From Bacteroidota bacterium (lineage in GTDB: Bacteria > Bacteroidota > Bacteroidia > Flavobacteriales > Flavobacteriaceae): a stretch of DNA of 64,000 bases. The notes beneath the pieces are model-generated. The model was not told the origin of the DNA, did no database searches, and saw nothing but the letters and a program-made list of their open reading frames with translations. Every line of letters begins with the position of its first letter. Positions within the stretch are counted from its first letter, which is position 1. Of the stretch, positions 17,018 to 26,512 are shown piece by piece. Position numbers and translations under genes: made by a program. The DNA is taken from contig JAHJTN010000018.1 in the NCBI GenBank assembly GCA_018829465.1, forward strand, positions 1 to 64,000, given 5' to 3'.

Positions 17018-17341
17018 TTATTTGTAAAACTGTGATCTTTTACGTTCTTCTTCCTCCATAAATTGTTTGAGCTTGCGCGCTTCCCATTGGCTGTTTAAAA
17101 ACCAGTGTTTGCCAAATACGCCAAGGGCATGTGCCGCCAAACCGATGCCCCAAAAAAACAGGGTAGAAAACCGCCACCATTCAAATGTAAGTTGGCCACT
17201 TCGGAGATCGCTCCAGTGATACATGAGCAAGAGTGCAGCGTTGATAACTATGTACACCGTCAAATGGCTGTAAAAACCTTTGAGGTCTTTCAGTCGCTTT
17301 CGCGCCCTAAAATAAGCTTCGTCTTTTTCAAAATTTTCCAT
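17018..17341 (-). CDS. 2TM domain-containing protein
   Basis: Protein of 107 residues with the 2TM architecture: an N-terminal charged segment (ARKRLKDLKGFYSHL), two membrane segments (about 28-46 and 62-82) and a basic C-terminal helix with WEARKLKQFMEEE. It is clearly related to the C-terminal part of the histidine kinase in the same operon, so the two arose by duplication. 2TM domains occur in Bacteroidota beside or fused to LytS-type kinases. No activity is known; a membrane adaptor for the kinase is a reasonable guess. Confidence 0.8.
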   Translation of the reverse strand: MENFEKDEAYFRARKRLKDLKGFYSHLTVYIVINAALLLMYHWSDLRSGQLTFEWWRFSTLFFWGIGLAAHALGVFGKHWFLNSQWEARKLKQFMEEEERKRSQFYK

Positions 17342-17460
17342 AATTGAGCGTATTTATTAGTTAGATAATAGATGTTAGATACTTGTTAATTGTTTTAATG
17401 CTAAAACTATATCGATATTGCCTAATTCCTTGTTAACGAATAACATATAACGTTTAACAT

Positions 17461-17544
17461 AAATGCCTACTGGCTATTGGCTATTGGCTTTTGGCTAATG
17501 CCTATTGGCTATTGGCTATTGGCTTTTGGCTAATGCCTTTTGCC
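17461..17544. repeat. Heptamer tandem repeat (TATTGGC family)
   Basis: Twelve consecutive heptamers of the form TWWTGGC or TWWTGCC, such as TATTGGC, TTTTGGC and TAATGCC, fill the gap between the kinase and 2TM genes. A higher-order period of five heptamers is visible. The upstream flank holds TTAACGAATAAC and CGTTTAACA. The same combination occurs in opposite orientation at 40025-40200. It lies inside an operon, so it would be transcribed. It does not have the repeat-spacer form of CRISPR. Confidence 0.85.
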
Positions 17545-17552
17545 TTAATTGT

Positions 17553-18902
17553 TCACATCATCTTCCTGCGCTCTTCATCCATAAACTGTTTGAGCTTGCG
17601 TTCTTCCCAATTTGAATTGGGAAAATAGACTTTAGCCGCCTGAAACGCCAAGCCAATCCCCCAACCGAGCATGGGAAACCAAAACCATTGGAAGCCCCAA
17701 AAGGTGCGGTAGTTTATAAAAATAAGAATAGGGATGACGATGATGTAGCTCGTCAGGCTGCCGTAGAACTCTTTCAGGTCGTCTAGTCTTTTACGGGCAT
17801 TCAGGTAAGATTGATTCATTTCTGTTGTTTTCATGTTTGATTTTTTTTGGATTAATAAAGGAATTGATACCTTAAACTTTTGATTGTTTTGGCTCACTTC
17901 AATGGGTTGATCGGTCAATAAACCGTAGCGTTGCCGTATATTTTGCAAACCTTTTCCGGTGCTTACGCCAAGGTTTTCTCGGGGTTGAAAATTATTTTCT
18001 ACAACCAATTTCCCTTCCGACTCGTACACCCTAATGTAGAGCGGTTTTCTGTTTCCAGCTTCGTTGTGCTTTACGGCGTTCTCCAGCAGCAATTGCAGGG
18101 TCAGTGGCGCCATTCTCCAATGAGTATCGGACAGGGAATCGGGCAAATCCACTACGAGGCTGTTTTCAAAACGCATCTGCATCAATTGAAGATAGCTTTT
18201 GGCAAAATTCAATTCTTCCTGAGCCGACACCCATTCTTTGTCTTTTTGCTCCAGCACATATCTGTACACTTTAGATAGGCCAACCGTAAAATCCTGCGCT
18301 TTTTCAGGATTCTCTTCAATGAGTCCGGCTAATACGTTCAGGCTGTTAAAGAGAAAATGAGGGTCGAGTTGGCTCTTCAAGGCGTTTAACTCGGCCGAAG
18401 CCGTTCCAGCCAAAAATGTCTGCTCGGCTACCAAGCGTTTTTCCCTTTGCCGAACATGGCTAATGATATGAAAACTCACCGAAAAAATGGAGGCTACTAC
18501 AAAGCCTATTTTATACCATTCCAACTTTTCATCGGCCATGAATAAATCAAAATCAACTCCGGCCATGATTACAATCAACAAAAATCGCAACAACCACATC
18601 ATCAACACCAACAAAAAAGTAGTTACTAAGCTACTCAAAGCAATTTTGACGGCCGGATGAAGACCTTTTACTTTGTCGTTAACATAATGGTTCCAAATCC
18701 CGAAAATGAAAACAAACAAAATACCTGTTAAAAGAAAAATCAGTAAATCCTTGAAGATTTCCGGCCCTGGAATCATTTCTTCTCCCTTGCCCAACATCCT
18801 GAAGAAGCGGTAAGAAAAAAAGACAATCAATCCTATGAAAAATCCTTTTAGAATTTGTTTTTTGCTCAAATGCATTTCGCTAAATGTTTTCAGTCCAGAC
18901 AT
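17553..18902 (-). CDS. LytS-type sensor histidine kinase fused to a 2TM domain
   Basis: Membrane histidine kinase of 449 residues. Four transmembrane segments (about 20-37, 52-70, 86-113, 132-149) are followed by a His_kinase domain in which H182 of LDPHFLFNSL is the phosphorylated residue. An N box (LLENAVKHN) and a GKGLQNIRQR G box follow. After VSIPLL the frame runs through QKKSN into a complete 2TM domain (357-449) that has its own ATG at 17834. The junction is a run of eight A; with seven A the kinase would stop at a TGA overlapping that ATG. The partner is the LytTR regulator at the end of this operon. Confidence 0.88.
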   Translation of the reverse strand: MSGLKTFSEMHLSKKQILKGFFIGLIVFFSYRFFRMLGKGEEMIPGPEIFKDLLIFLLTGILFVFIFGIWNHYVNDKVKGLHPAVKIALSSLVTTFLLVLMMWLLRFLLIVIMAGVDFDLFMADEKLEWYKIGFVVASIFSVSFHIISHVRQREKRLVAEQTFLAGTASAELNALKSQLDPHFLFNSLNVLAGLIEENPEKAQDFTVGLSKVYRYVLEQKDKEWVSAQEELNFAKSYLQLMQMRFENSLVVDLPDSLSDTHWRMAPLTLQLLLENAVKHNEAGNRKPLYIRVYESEGKLVVENNFQPRENLGVSTGKGLQNIRQRYGLLTDQPIEVSQNNQKFKVSIPLLIQKKSNMKTTEMNQSYLNARKRLDDLKEFYGSLTSYIIVIPILIFINYRTFWGFQWFWFPMLGWGIGLAFQAAKVYFPNSNWEERKLKQFMDEERRKMM

Positions 18903-19137
18903 GATATAAAAGGTAAATCCATTCTAAAGATAATTCAATAAATCGGCAAACAAAATTTATCATCATTTCTAATTTTATAGGGCAAAGGTGAAACAGACAA
19001 CATTAAATAACAAGGAATTGAAGCCCAAGTGTCAAATATGCATGATGAACTGTAAATTCGTGCATCCGAACGGTAAAAATCAATGGGTATTTTCTATTTT
19101 TGAGGTTTTAATTATTGTGCCCTTAAGCTCTTCCTAT

Positions 19138-21114
19138 ATGCAATTTCAACAAAACAAATTAGATTCAAAAACCCTCAAATCGCTCTATTTCGGCATGCTG
19201 AAACCACGCATGATTGAAGAAAAAATGCTGATTTTACTCAGGCAGGGCAAAGTCTCTAAGTGGTTTTCGGGCATCGGCCAAGAAGCCATCGCTGTAGGCG
19301 TCACAGCTGCGCTTCACACAGACGAATACATTTTGCCCATGCACCGCAACTTGGGTGTATTTACCCAAAGAAATGTGCCGCTCAATCGGCTTTTTGCCCA
19401 ATGGCAAGGCAAGGCATCGGGCTTCACCAAAGGCCGCGATCGGTCTTTTCACTTCGGCTCTCAGGAACACAAAATTGTAGGTATGATTTCACATTTGGGC
19501 CCTCAGCTCGGCGTAGCCGACGGCATCGCTTTGGCAGATATAATCCAAAAACAAAGCAAAGTAACAGCAGTTTTTACCGGCGAAGGCGCCACCAGCCAAG
19601 GCGATTTCCACGAAGCGCTCAATATAGCCGCCGTTTGGCAACTGCCGGTCATCTTTATTATAGAAAACAACGGCTACGGATTATCCACACCCACAAACGA
19701 GCAATACAGTTGCAAAAACCTGGTGGACAAAGCCATTGGCTACGGCATAAAAGGTGAACTCATAGACGGAAACAATGTGGTGGAAGTGTATGAAACCATC
19801 CAAAAACACGCCGAAGAAATGAGAAGCAAGCCCGCGCCTGTTTTGATAGAATGTAAAACCTTCAGAAGACGTGGCCATGAAGAGGCCAGCGGTACCAAAT
19901 ACGTTCCCGACGACTTGATGAAATACTGGGAAGCCAATGATCCCATTGAAAACTTTCGAACTTATTTAATTGCAGAAAACATTATTGAGCTTGAGGAAGA
20001 AAACGAAATAAAAAAAGCCATTTCTAAAGAAATTGAATTTAATTGGCAAACCGCCGTTAACGAACCCGAGATTGAAGCAGACATGTCCGTCGAGCTGAAC
20101 GATGTATTTGCTCCTTACGATTATTTACCCATCACAAACACTGAAAAAAATCGGTCCATTCGGTTTATTGACGCCATTACAGAATCCATGAAACAAAGCA
20201 TGGAAAAGCACCAAAACTTAGTCCTGATGGGGCAAGATATTGCCGAATATGGAGGTGCTTTCAAAGCCACAGAGGGCTTTGTTGAGCTGTTTGGAAAAAC
20301 AAGGGTTAGAAATACGCCACTCTGTGAGTCTGCCGTGTTAGCTGCCGCCATGGGACTCTCTATTAACGGATGCAAAAGCATGGTGGAAATGCAATTTGCA
20401 GATTTTGTATCTACCGGTTTTAACCCAATTGTCAATTATCTGGCAAAAGTGCACTATCGTTGGGGACAAAATGCCGATGTGGTCATCCGAATGCCCTGCG
20501 GTGGCGGTGTACAGGCCGGGCCCTTTCATTCGCAAACCAACGAAGCTTGGTTCACCAAAACACCGGGTCTCAAAGTCATTTATCCCGCTTTTCCATACGA
20601 CGCCAAAGGACTGCTCAACACTGCTTTCGATAACCCAAATCCGGTAGTGTTTTTTGAACACAAAGGTCTCTACAGGAGTATCGTCCAAGACGTGCCCGAG
20701 GGCTACTTCACACTGCCTTTTGGCGAAGCAAACTTGTTGCGATCGGGCAAACAAATCACGATTATTGCTTACGGATGGGCAGTACACTGGGTTATTGAAG
20801 TGTTAAATGTACATACGGAAATTGAAGCAGACTTGCTCGATCTCCGGTCTTTGGTACCTTTGGATACTACTGCTATTCTTAATTCGGTGAAAAAGACAGG
20901 GAAAGTGCTAATCGTTCATGAAGATTCGATGCTTTCCGGATTTGGGGGTGAACTGGCGGCATGGATTGGCTCAGAATGTTTTGAGTATTTAGACGGCCCG
21001 GTAACACGGGTAGGGTCTTTGGATTCGCCCATACCCTTTACCAAAAATCTCGAAAACCAATACTTGGGAAAAAACCGTTTGGAAGAAACTCTGTTGGAAT
21101 TATTGAAATACTAA
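19138..21114 (+). CDS. Fused E1 alpha/beta subunits of a 2-oxo acid dehydrogenase
   Basis: Thiamine-diphosphate enzyme of 658 residues joining the two E1 subunits of a branched-chain 2-oxo acid (or related) dehydrogenase. The alpha half (about 1-325) has the TPP motif GEGATSQGD...NN; the beta half starts near residue 338 (SIRFIDAITESM) and ends with the transketolase C-terminal domain. The ATG at 19138 starts the homology; an in-frame GTG at 18988 would add 50 unsupported residues, and a TATTTTTG box (19095-19102) lies between the two starts. No E2 or E3 genes are adjacent. The substrate could be branched-chain 2-oxo acids; pyruvate is less likely. Confidence 0.9.
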   Translation: MQFQQNKLDSKTLKSLYFGMLKPRMIEEKMLILLRQGKVSKWFSGIGQEAIAVGVTAALHTDEYILPMHRNLGVFTQRNVPLNRLFAQWQGKASGFTKGRDRSFHFGSQEHKIVGMISHLGPQLGVADGIALADIIQKQSKVTAVFTGEGATSQGDFHEALNIAAVWQLPVIFIIENNGYGLSTPTNEQYSCKNLVDKAIGYGIKGELIDGNNVVEVYETIQKHAEEMRSKPAPVLIECKTFRRRGHEEASGTKYVPDDLMKYWEANDPIENFRTYLIAENIIELEEENEIKKAISKEIEFNWQTAVNEPEIEADMSVELNDVFAPYDYLPITNTEKNRSIRFIDAITESMKQSMEKHQNLVLMGQDIAEYGGAFKATEGFVELFGKTRVRNTPLCESAVLAAAMGLSINGCKSMVEMQFADFVSTGFNPIVNYLAKVHYRWGQNADVVIRMPCGGGVQAGPFHSQTNEAWFTKTPGLKVIYPAFPYDAKGLLNTAFDNPNPVVFFEHKGLYRSIVQDVPEGYFTLPFGEANLLRSGKQITIIAYGWAVHWVIEVLNVHTEIEADLLDLRSLVPLDTTAILNSVKKTGKVLIVHEDSMLSGFGGELAAWIGSECFEYLDGPVTRVGSLDSPIPFTKNLENQYLGKNRLEETLLELLKY

Positions 21115-21140
21115 AAAAACTTGATATTTAAACGCTGACT

Positions 21141-22397
21141 ATGAACGATTTGACTGTAATCATCACCCTTGTAATCATTGTAAATTTCGTATTTAATTAT
21201 ATACTTGACGCTCTAAATGCAAAAAAGTTCAAAACCCCTTTGCCCGGATTGATTCAGGATGTTTATGACGGTGAAAGATATGAGCAATCCGTTGCCTACA
21301 AAGTCGTAAACCATCGTTTTGATAAAATAGAGGCTTTGGTTGGCTTACTCATCATATTGGTTTTTTTGTGGTTGGGTGGCTTTGGATGGGCAGATCAGAT
21401 GGCGCGGATGGTTTCTGAAAATGAACTCGTTGTTGCCTTAGTCTTTTTCGGAATCTTAGGTTTGGGAAGTGATTTGTTGGGTATTCCTTTTTCTTATTAC
21501 CATACGTTTGTGATTGAAGAGCGGTTTGGTTTCAACAAACAAACCAAGAAACTCTTTTGGACAGACAAGCTGAAAAGCTGGCTTTTGGCGGGCATTTTGG
21601 GAAGCGTCTTACTCTTTGTAGTCATCAAACTTTACGGAATTGCCGGCGAAAGTTTTTGGTGGTATGCTTGGCTGGTCATCACTGCATTTACCGTGTTTAT
21701 GAACCTGTTTTATGCGCAAATCTTTGTACCACTGTTTAATAAACAAACACCCCTAAGCAAAGGTGCGCTCAGAGATAAAATAGAAGCCTATGCTGCCAAG
21801 GTCAATTTTTCGCTTCAAAACATCTATGTGATAGACGGTTCCAAGAGAAGTACAAAAGCCAATGCCTATTTTTCGGGCTTTGGCAAGCAAAAACGCATCA
21901 CCTTATACGATACGCTGATTGAAAGTTTGAGTCCGGATGAAATTGTAGCTGTGTTGGCACACGAGGTGGGGCACTATAAAAAGAAACACATTCTTTGGCA
22001 GATGTTGGTCAGTATTTTGACGATGGGCGTCACCTTGTACATCTTGTCACTCAGTCTTAGATTTTCCCTATTCTCTGAAGCCTTAGGCATTCCCGTTCAT
22101 TCTTTTCATGCAGGTTTGGTAAGTTTCTCGTTACTTTACAGTCCAATTTCAATGGTTTTGGGTGTGTTTGGTAACCTGCTTTCCCGAAAATTTGAATATC
22201 AGGCCGATGCCTTTGCAGCAGAAACATACCGGGGTGAACATCTGATCGGTGCTTTAAAGAAATTATCTTCGGATGCTTTAAACAATGTAACGCCGCATAC
22301 AGCCTATGTTTTTGTTCATTACTCGCACCCGCCTTTGTTGGCAAGAATTTTGCATTTACATAAGGTGCATCAAACCGATAACCATTTGGTAGATTAA
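21141..22397 (+). CDS. M48 family (Ste24/CAAX protease-like) metallopeptidase
   Basis: Integral-membrane zinc protease of 418 residues. Several hydrophobic segments (about 5-22, 66-82, 98-120, 147-166, 174-195, 285-305, 325-345) surround the HEVGH zinc motif at 274-278; the third ligand is the glutamate in FEYQADAFA. The N-terminal half matches the CAAX-prenyl-protease-1 N-terminal domain. In bacteria, which lack prenylated CAAX proteins, these enzymes are thought to act in membrane protein quality control, which is inference here. It lies 27 bp after the E1 gene and 44 bp before the Rel/SpoT gene, on the same strand. Confidence 0.93.
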   Translation: MNDLTVIITLVIIVNFVFNYILDALNAKKFKTPLPGLIQDVYDGERYEQSVAYKVVNHRFDKIEALVGLLIILVFLWLGGFGWADQMARMVSENELVVALVFFGILGLGSDLLGIPFSYYHTFVIEERFGFNKQTKKLFWTDKLKSWLLAGILGSVLLFVVIKLYGIAGESFWWYAWLVITAFTVFMNLFYAQIFVPLFNKQTPLSKGALRDKIEAYAAKVNFSLQNIYVIDGSKRSTKANAYFSGFGKQKRITLYDTLIESLSPDEIVAVLAHEVGHYKKKHILWQMLVSILTMGVTLYILSLSLRFSLFSEALGIPVHSFHAGLVSFSLLYSPISMVLGVFGNLLSRKFEYQADAFAAETYRGEHLIGALKKLSSDALNNVTPHTAYVFVHYSHPPLLARILHLHKVHQTDNHLVD

Positions 22398-22440
22398 AAA
22401 AATAATTGAGAAATTTGAATAATTGTCGTAATTTTAATTC

Positions 22441-24648
22441 ATGGCAACGCTGACAACAGAAGAACTGGAAAACAAAGAGCTAACCCGGCAATACAAAGAG
22501 TTGCTGCGGATTAGTTATCAATCTTTGTCGCCCAAGGACAAAAAAATGATTCGGGAAGCGTTTAACGTGGCTGTAGATGCACACAAGGAGCAACGTAGAA
22601 AGTCGGGTGAGCCTTATGTATTTCATCCGATAGCAGTAGCGCGCATAGTGGCATCTGAAATTGGCATGGATGCCGTTTCCATAGCAGCTGCCTTGCTTCA
22701 TGATGTAGTGGAAGACACGCCCTACACCCTTTCAGACATAGAAAGATTGTTTGGCAAAACAGTAGCCGTTATCGTTGATGGATTGACCAAAATATCACAC
22801 CTCAACAAAGACAAGGACGTATCTAACCAAGCGGAGAATTTCCGTAAAATGTTATTGACCCTCAATGAAGACATCCGTGTAATTATCATTAAAATTGCTG
22901 ATCGCCTGCACAATATGCAGACGATGGACAGTATGCCGGCAGACAAGCAAGTCAAAATTGCATCAGAAACGCTCTATATTTATGCACCGCTGGCGCATCG
23001 CATCGGTTTGTATAACATCAAAAACGAATTGGAAGATCTTGGTTTAAAATATACAGAACCAGAAGTTTACAACGATATTTATGAAAAAATAGAAGAAAGT
23101 AAAGAGCAAAGAGAAGAATACATCAAAGACTTCACCAACATTATCAAGGCTTCGCTGGACAAAGAAAAATTGGAATACAAAATTAAAGGACGGCACAAAT
23201 CTGTTTATTCTATCCGCAGAAAAATGCTCAATTCCAATGTGTCCTTCGATGAAATTTACGATAAGTTTGCCATCCGAATTATATACAACTCAGATCGAGA
23301 CTCGGAAAAATTTTTCGCATGGAAAATATATTCCATTGTGACCGACCACTTCAGGCCCAACCCTATTCGCTTACGCGACTGGATGTCTTCGCCAAAATCT
23401 ACCGGTTATGAGGCTTTGCACATCACGGTTGTAGGCCCAAAGGGCAAGTGGGTTGAGGTGCAAATTCGTTCGGAGCGCATGGACGAAATCGCCGAGAAAG
23501 GATATGCGGCGCATTACAAATATAAACAAGGTGATGAATCGGAAATAGGCATAGAAACCTGGCTGAATCGTTTGCAGGAAACCCTCGAAAATCCAAACGG
23601 AAATGCGGTTGACTTTGTGGAAGAATTCAAATTGAATCTGTACGCCAAAGAAATATTTGTGTTTACACCAAAAGGCGAACTCAAATCCTTACCCAAAGGA
23701 GCCACCCCTCTAGATTTTGCTTTTCACATACACACAGGCATCGGACTCACCACACGCGGCGCAAGGGTTAACGGCAAATTGGTTCCGCTCAATCACGAGC
23801 TCAAAAGTGGCGATCAGGTAGAAATCATCACATCTTCAACTCAAAAACCCAACGCCAATTGGCTGGAATATGTAATTACGGCGCGTGCACGATCAAAAAT
23901 CAAAAATGCCCTTCGAGAAGACCACAAACGCATAGCCGAACTCGGCAAAGAAATTTTGACCCGAAAACTCAAACACCTGAAGATAAAAGCAGATGAAAAA
24001 ATATTCCATGAACTCGCCGCGTATCTCAAACTAAAAACGAGTTTTGATCTGTTTTACAGAGCCGGTTCGGGCAGCCTTGAAAATTATCAAATCAAAGATT
24101 TTGTCTCGCAAAGAAGCAACAAGTTTATCAGTTTCTTTAAAAGTAAAATGCGAAGGGAATCTGGTGAAATTGACGATGTTAAGCAAGAAGTAACTGCCAA
24201 CTACGACATGTTGGTCTTCGGGAAAAACGAAGAAAAACTCGATTACAAGATTGCCAATTGTTGCAATCCGATACCCGGAGACGATGTTTTTGGATTTGTC
24301 ACCGTTTCGGAAGGCATCAAAGTACACAAAAAAGACTGCCCAAATGCCATTGCGATGCAGTCCAATTACGCCTACCGAATTCTGAAAGCAAAATGGGAAG
24401 ATTCTACCCAACGAGAATTTAAAGCCACACTCAAAATAAACGGCATAGACAACATCGGTTTGGTAAACGAAGTCACCAAAGTTATATCAAACAACATGCA
24501 TGTCAATATGCAGAGCGTCAGCTTTGAAAGTGACAGCGGATTATTTAACGGAAAAGTAGTGGTCGTAGTTCGAAACAATACCATTTTAAAAAAATTGATA
24601 GATAACCTCAAAAAAATAAATGGGATAGACAAGGTGCAGCGGGTGTAA
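22441..24648 (+). CDS. Bifunctional (p)ppGpp synthetase/hydrolase (Rel/SpoT)
   Basis: Stringent-response enzyme of 735 residues that makes and destroys (p)ppGpp. The HD hydrolase domain is intact (FHPIAVAR near 61-68, H87-D88 in LLHDVVEDT, and a KIADRLHNM motif). The synthetase domain (about 230-345) has RHKSVYSIRRKM and the STGYEALH motif. TGS (about 400-460), a helical/conserved-cysteine region (IANCCNPIPGDDV) and a C-terminal ACT domain (about 660-735) follow. Both catalytic halves look complete, so it is a long bifunctional RSH. The Fur-family gene follows after 115 bp. Confidence 0.95.
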   Translation: MATLTTEELENKELTRQYKELLRISYQSLSPKDKKMIREAFNVAVDAHKEQRRKSGEPYVFHPIAVARIVASEIGMDAVSIAAALLHDVVEDTPYTLSDIERLFGKTVAVIVDGLTKISHLNKDKDVSNQAENFRKMLLTLNEDIRVIIIKIADRLHNMQTMDSMPADKQVKIASETLYIYAPLAHRIGLYNIKNELEDLGLKYTEPEVYNDIYEKIEESKEQREEYIKDFTNIIKASLDKEKLEYKIKGRHKSVYSIRRKMLNSNVSFDEIYDKFAIRIIYNSDRDSEKFFAWKIYSIVTDHFRPNPIRLRDWMSSPKSTGYEALHITVVGPKGKWVEVQIRSERMDEIAEKGYAAHYKYKQGDESEIGIETWLNRLQETLENPNGNAVDFVEEFKLNLYAKEIFVFTPKGELKSLPKGATPLDFAFHIHTGIGLTTRGARVNGKLVPLNHELKSGDQVEIITSSTQKPNANWLEYVITARARSKIKNALREDHKRIAELGKEILTRKLKHLKIKADEKIFHELAAYLKLKTSFDLFYRAGSGSLENYQIKDFVSQRSNKFISFFKSKMRRESGEIDDVKQEVTANYDMLVFGKNEEKLDYKIANCCNPIPGDDVFGFVTVSEGIKVHKKDCPNAIAMQSNYAYRILKAKWEDSTQREFKATLKINGIDNIGLVNEVTKVISNNMHVNMQSVSFESDSGLFNGKVVVVVRNNTILKKLIDNLKKINGIDKVQRV

Positions 24649-24763
24649 TTTTTTCTTTCAGTATATTTTTTTTTATTAAATTAGCCATAATTTATGAATT
24701 AAGTGAGATGCTTAATGAAAAGGCTTTGCATGCATAATAGTTTTTGCACTCAAATTTTTACTT

Positions 24764-25231
24764 ATGGTAGACAAGAAAGACAAAGAAGTTATTGAAAACG
24801 ATCAAGAAATTGTAAAACGCGTTTTTACAGAATATCTCGATCAAAACGGACACAGAAAGACGCCCGAACGCTATGCTATACTTCAGGAAATCTACAATGC
24901 TGACGAACATTTTGACGTAGAAACGCTTTACATCAAAATGAAAAATAAAAACTATCGGGTCAGCCGGGCTACGCTTTACAATTCTATAGATCTACTTATT
25001 TCTGCCGGATTGGTGCGAAAACATCAATTTGGACACAACCAATCACACTACGAAAAATGCTACTTTGACAAACAGCACGACCACATTATCCTGAAAGGAA
25101 CTAACGAAGTTATTGAATTTTGTGATCCCAGATTAGAATCCATAAAAAAATCTATTGAAGATATTTTTGATATCGATATTTACAGACATTCCTTGTACTT
25201 TTACGCCACCAAAAGAAACAAAAAGTTTTAA
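24764..25231 (+). CDS. Fur-family transcriptional regulator
   Basis: Winged-helix metal- or peroxide-sensing repressor of 155 residues. The N-terminal DNA-binding domain contains [25 protein letters not shown] and the recognition-helix region [15 protein letters not shown]; the C-terminal dimerisation domain contains the HDHII motif. The usual CxxC pairs that hold structural zinc in Fur and Zur are missing: the position after HDHI reads ILKGTNEV. Iron, zinc, manganese or peroxide sensing cannot be told apart. It lies 9 bp before purA on the same strand, so the two are probably co-transcribed, which is unlikely to reflect a shared pathway. Confidence 0.88.
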   Translation: MVDKKDKEVIENDQEIVKRVFTEYLDQNGHRKTPERYAILQEIYNADEHFDVETLYIKMKNKNYRVSRATLYNSIDLLISAGLVRKHQFGHNQSHYEKCYFDKQHDHIILKGTNEVIEFCDPRLESIKKSIEDIFDIDIYRHSLYFYATKRNKKF

Positions 25232-25240
25232 TTATTTGAT

Positions 25241-26512
25241 ATGGCAGTAGATTTATTACTCGGCCTGCAATGGGGCGATGAAGGAAAGGGCAAAATTGTA
25301 GATGTCATTACCCAAAAATACGATATAGTCGCGCGGTTTCAAGGTGGTCCAAACGCCGGACATACGTTAGAATTTGACGGTATCAAACATGTGTTGCATA
25401 CCATTCCCTCGGGCATATTTCACAAAGGCATTGTAAACTTGGTTGGCAATGGCGTAGTCATAGACCCCGTAATTTTTAAAAAAGAGCTCGAAAAATTAGC
25501 GCCTTTCCAAATAGAGATGAAGGATCACTTGCTCATCTCCAGAAAGGCACACCTCATTCTCCCTACCCACCGTTTGCTAGACGCAGCCTCCGAAGCCTCC
25601 AAAGGCAAAGCTAAAATTGGCTCAACACTGAAAGGTATCGGCCCCACATATATGGATAAAACAGGGCGAAACGGTCTTAGAGTAGGCGATTTGGAATTTA
25701 AGGATTGGAAACAAAAATACCGTGCTTTAGCCCTAAAACACCAAGAGATGTTGGCCTTTTTTAATGTTGAAATCCAATACGACCTCAAAGAACTTGAAGA
25801 AGAATTCTTTGAAGCCGTAGAAGTTCTGAGAAACATACAAACCGTCGATAGCGAACAATACCTGATAAATGCAATGGAGCGCGACAAAAAAATATTGGCC
25901 GAAGGCGCGCAAGGCTCTTTGCTTGATATCGATTTTGGCACCTATCCGTTTGTCACTTCCTCCAACACCACTGCAGCAGGCGCTTGTACTGGTCTGGGCG
26001 TAGCACCCAACAAAATAGGCGAAGTTTTCGGCATTTTTAAAGCTTATGCAACCCGCGTTGGCAGTGGCCCTTTCCCAACCGAATTGTTTGATGATGATGG
26101 CGTCAAGATGGGGAAAATCGGCAACGAATTTGGCGCAACTACCGGACGTCCAAGGCGTTGCGGTTGGTTGGATTTGGTCGCTTTAAAATACGCTGTTCAA
26201 ATCAACGGCGTCACCCAACTTATCATGATGAAAGGTGATGTGCTCAGCGGTTTCGCAAAATTGAAGGTGTGCACCGCCTACAACTATAAAGGCGAAAAAA
26301 TCACACACCTGCCCTACTCTATTGAAAAAGAATACGTAACGCCCGAATATATAAGCTTTGACGGTTGGAAAGAAGATATATCTAAGGCTAAAAATTACCA
26401 CGACTTTCCGGATACTTTCAAACAATATGTTGACTTTATAGAAGACTACTTAAAAACGCCTATTTCTATTGTCTCAGTAGGTCCGGACAGAACGCAAACT
26501 GTAATCAGATAA
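25241..26512 (+). CDS. purA: Adenylosuccinate synthase
   Basis: Joins IMP and aspartate using GTP, the first step from IMP to AMP. The 423 residues match the family. The N-terminal P-loop QWGDEGKGK (about 9-17) contains the catalytic aspartate, NAGHT (about 38-42) contains the catalytic histidine, and the GSTLKGIGPTY, EGAQG and TGRPRRCGW motifs are intact. Its stop codon is followed immediately by the ATG of a small membrane protein gene, and it starts 9 bp after the Fur-family gene. Confidence 0.97.
   Translation: MAVDLLLGLQWGDEGKGKIVDVITQKYDIVARFQGGPNAGHTLEFDGIKHVLHTIPSGIFHKGIVNLVGNGVVIDPVIFKKELEKLAPFQIEMKDHLLISRKAHLILPTHRLLDAASEASKGKAKIGSTLKGIGPTYMDKTGRNGLRVGDLEFKDWKQKYRALALKHQEMLAFFNVEIQYDLKELEEEFFEAVEVLRNIQTVDSEQYLINAMERDKKILAEGAQGSLLDIDFGTYPFVTSSNTTAAGACTGLGVAPNKIGEVFGIFKAYATRVGSGPFPTELFDDDGVKMGKIGNEFGATTGRPRRCGWLDLVALKYAVQINGVTQLIMMKGDVLSGFAKLKVCTAYNYKGEKITHLPYSIEKEYVTPEYISFDGWKEDISKAKNYHDFPDTFKQYVDFIEDYLKTPISIVSVGPDRTQTVIR

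Noticed and set aside
17461-17544. CRISPR-like appearance of the heptamer array
   Set aside because: The units are contiguous seven-base words without spacers and there are no cas genes.
18988-19137. 50-residue N-terminal extension of the E1 fusion from a GTG
   Set aside because: The added residues are cysteine-rich and unlike the family; a promoter-like TATTTTTG box lies within the stretch.
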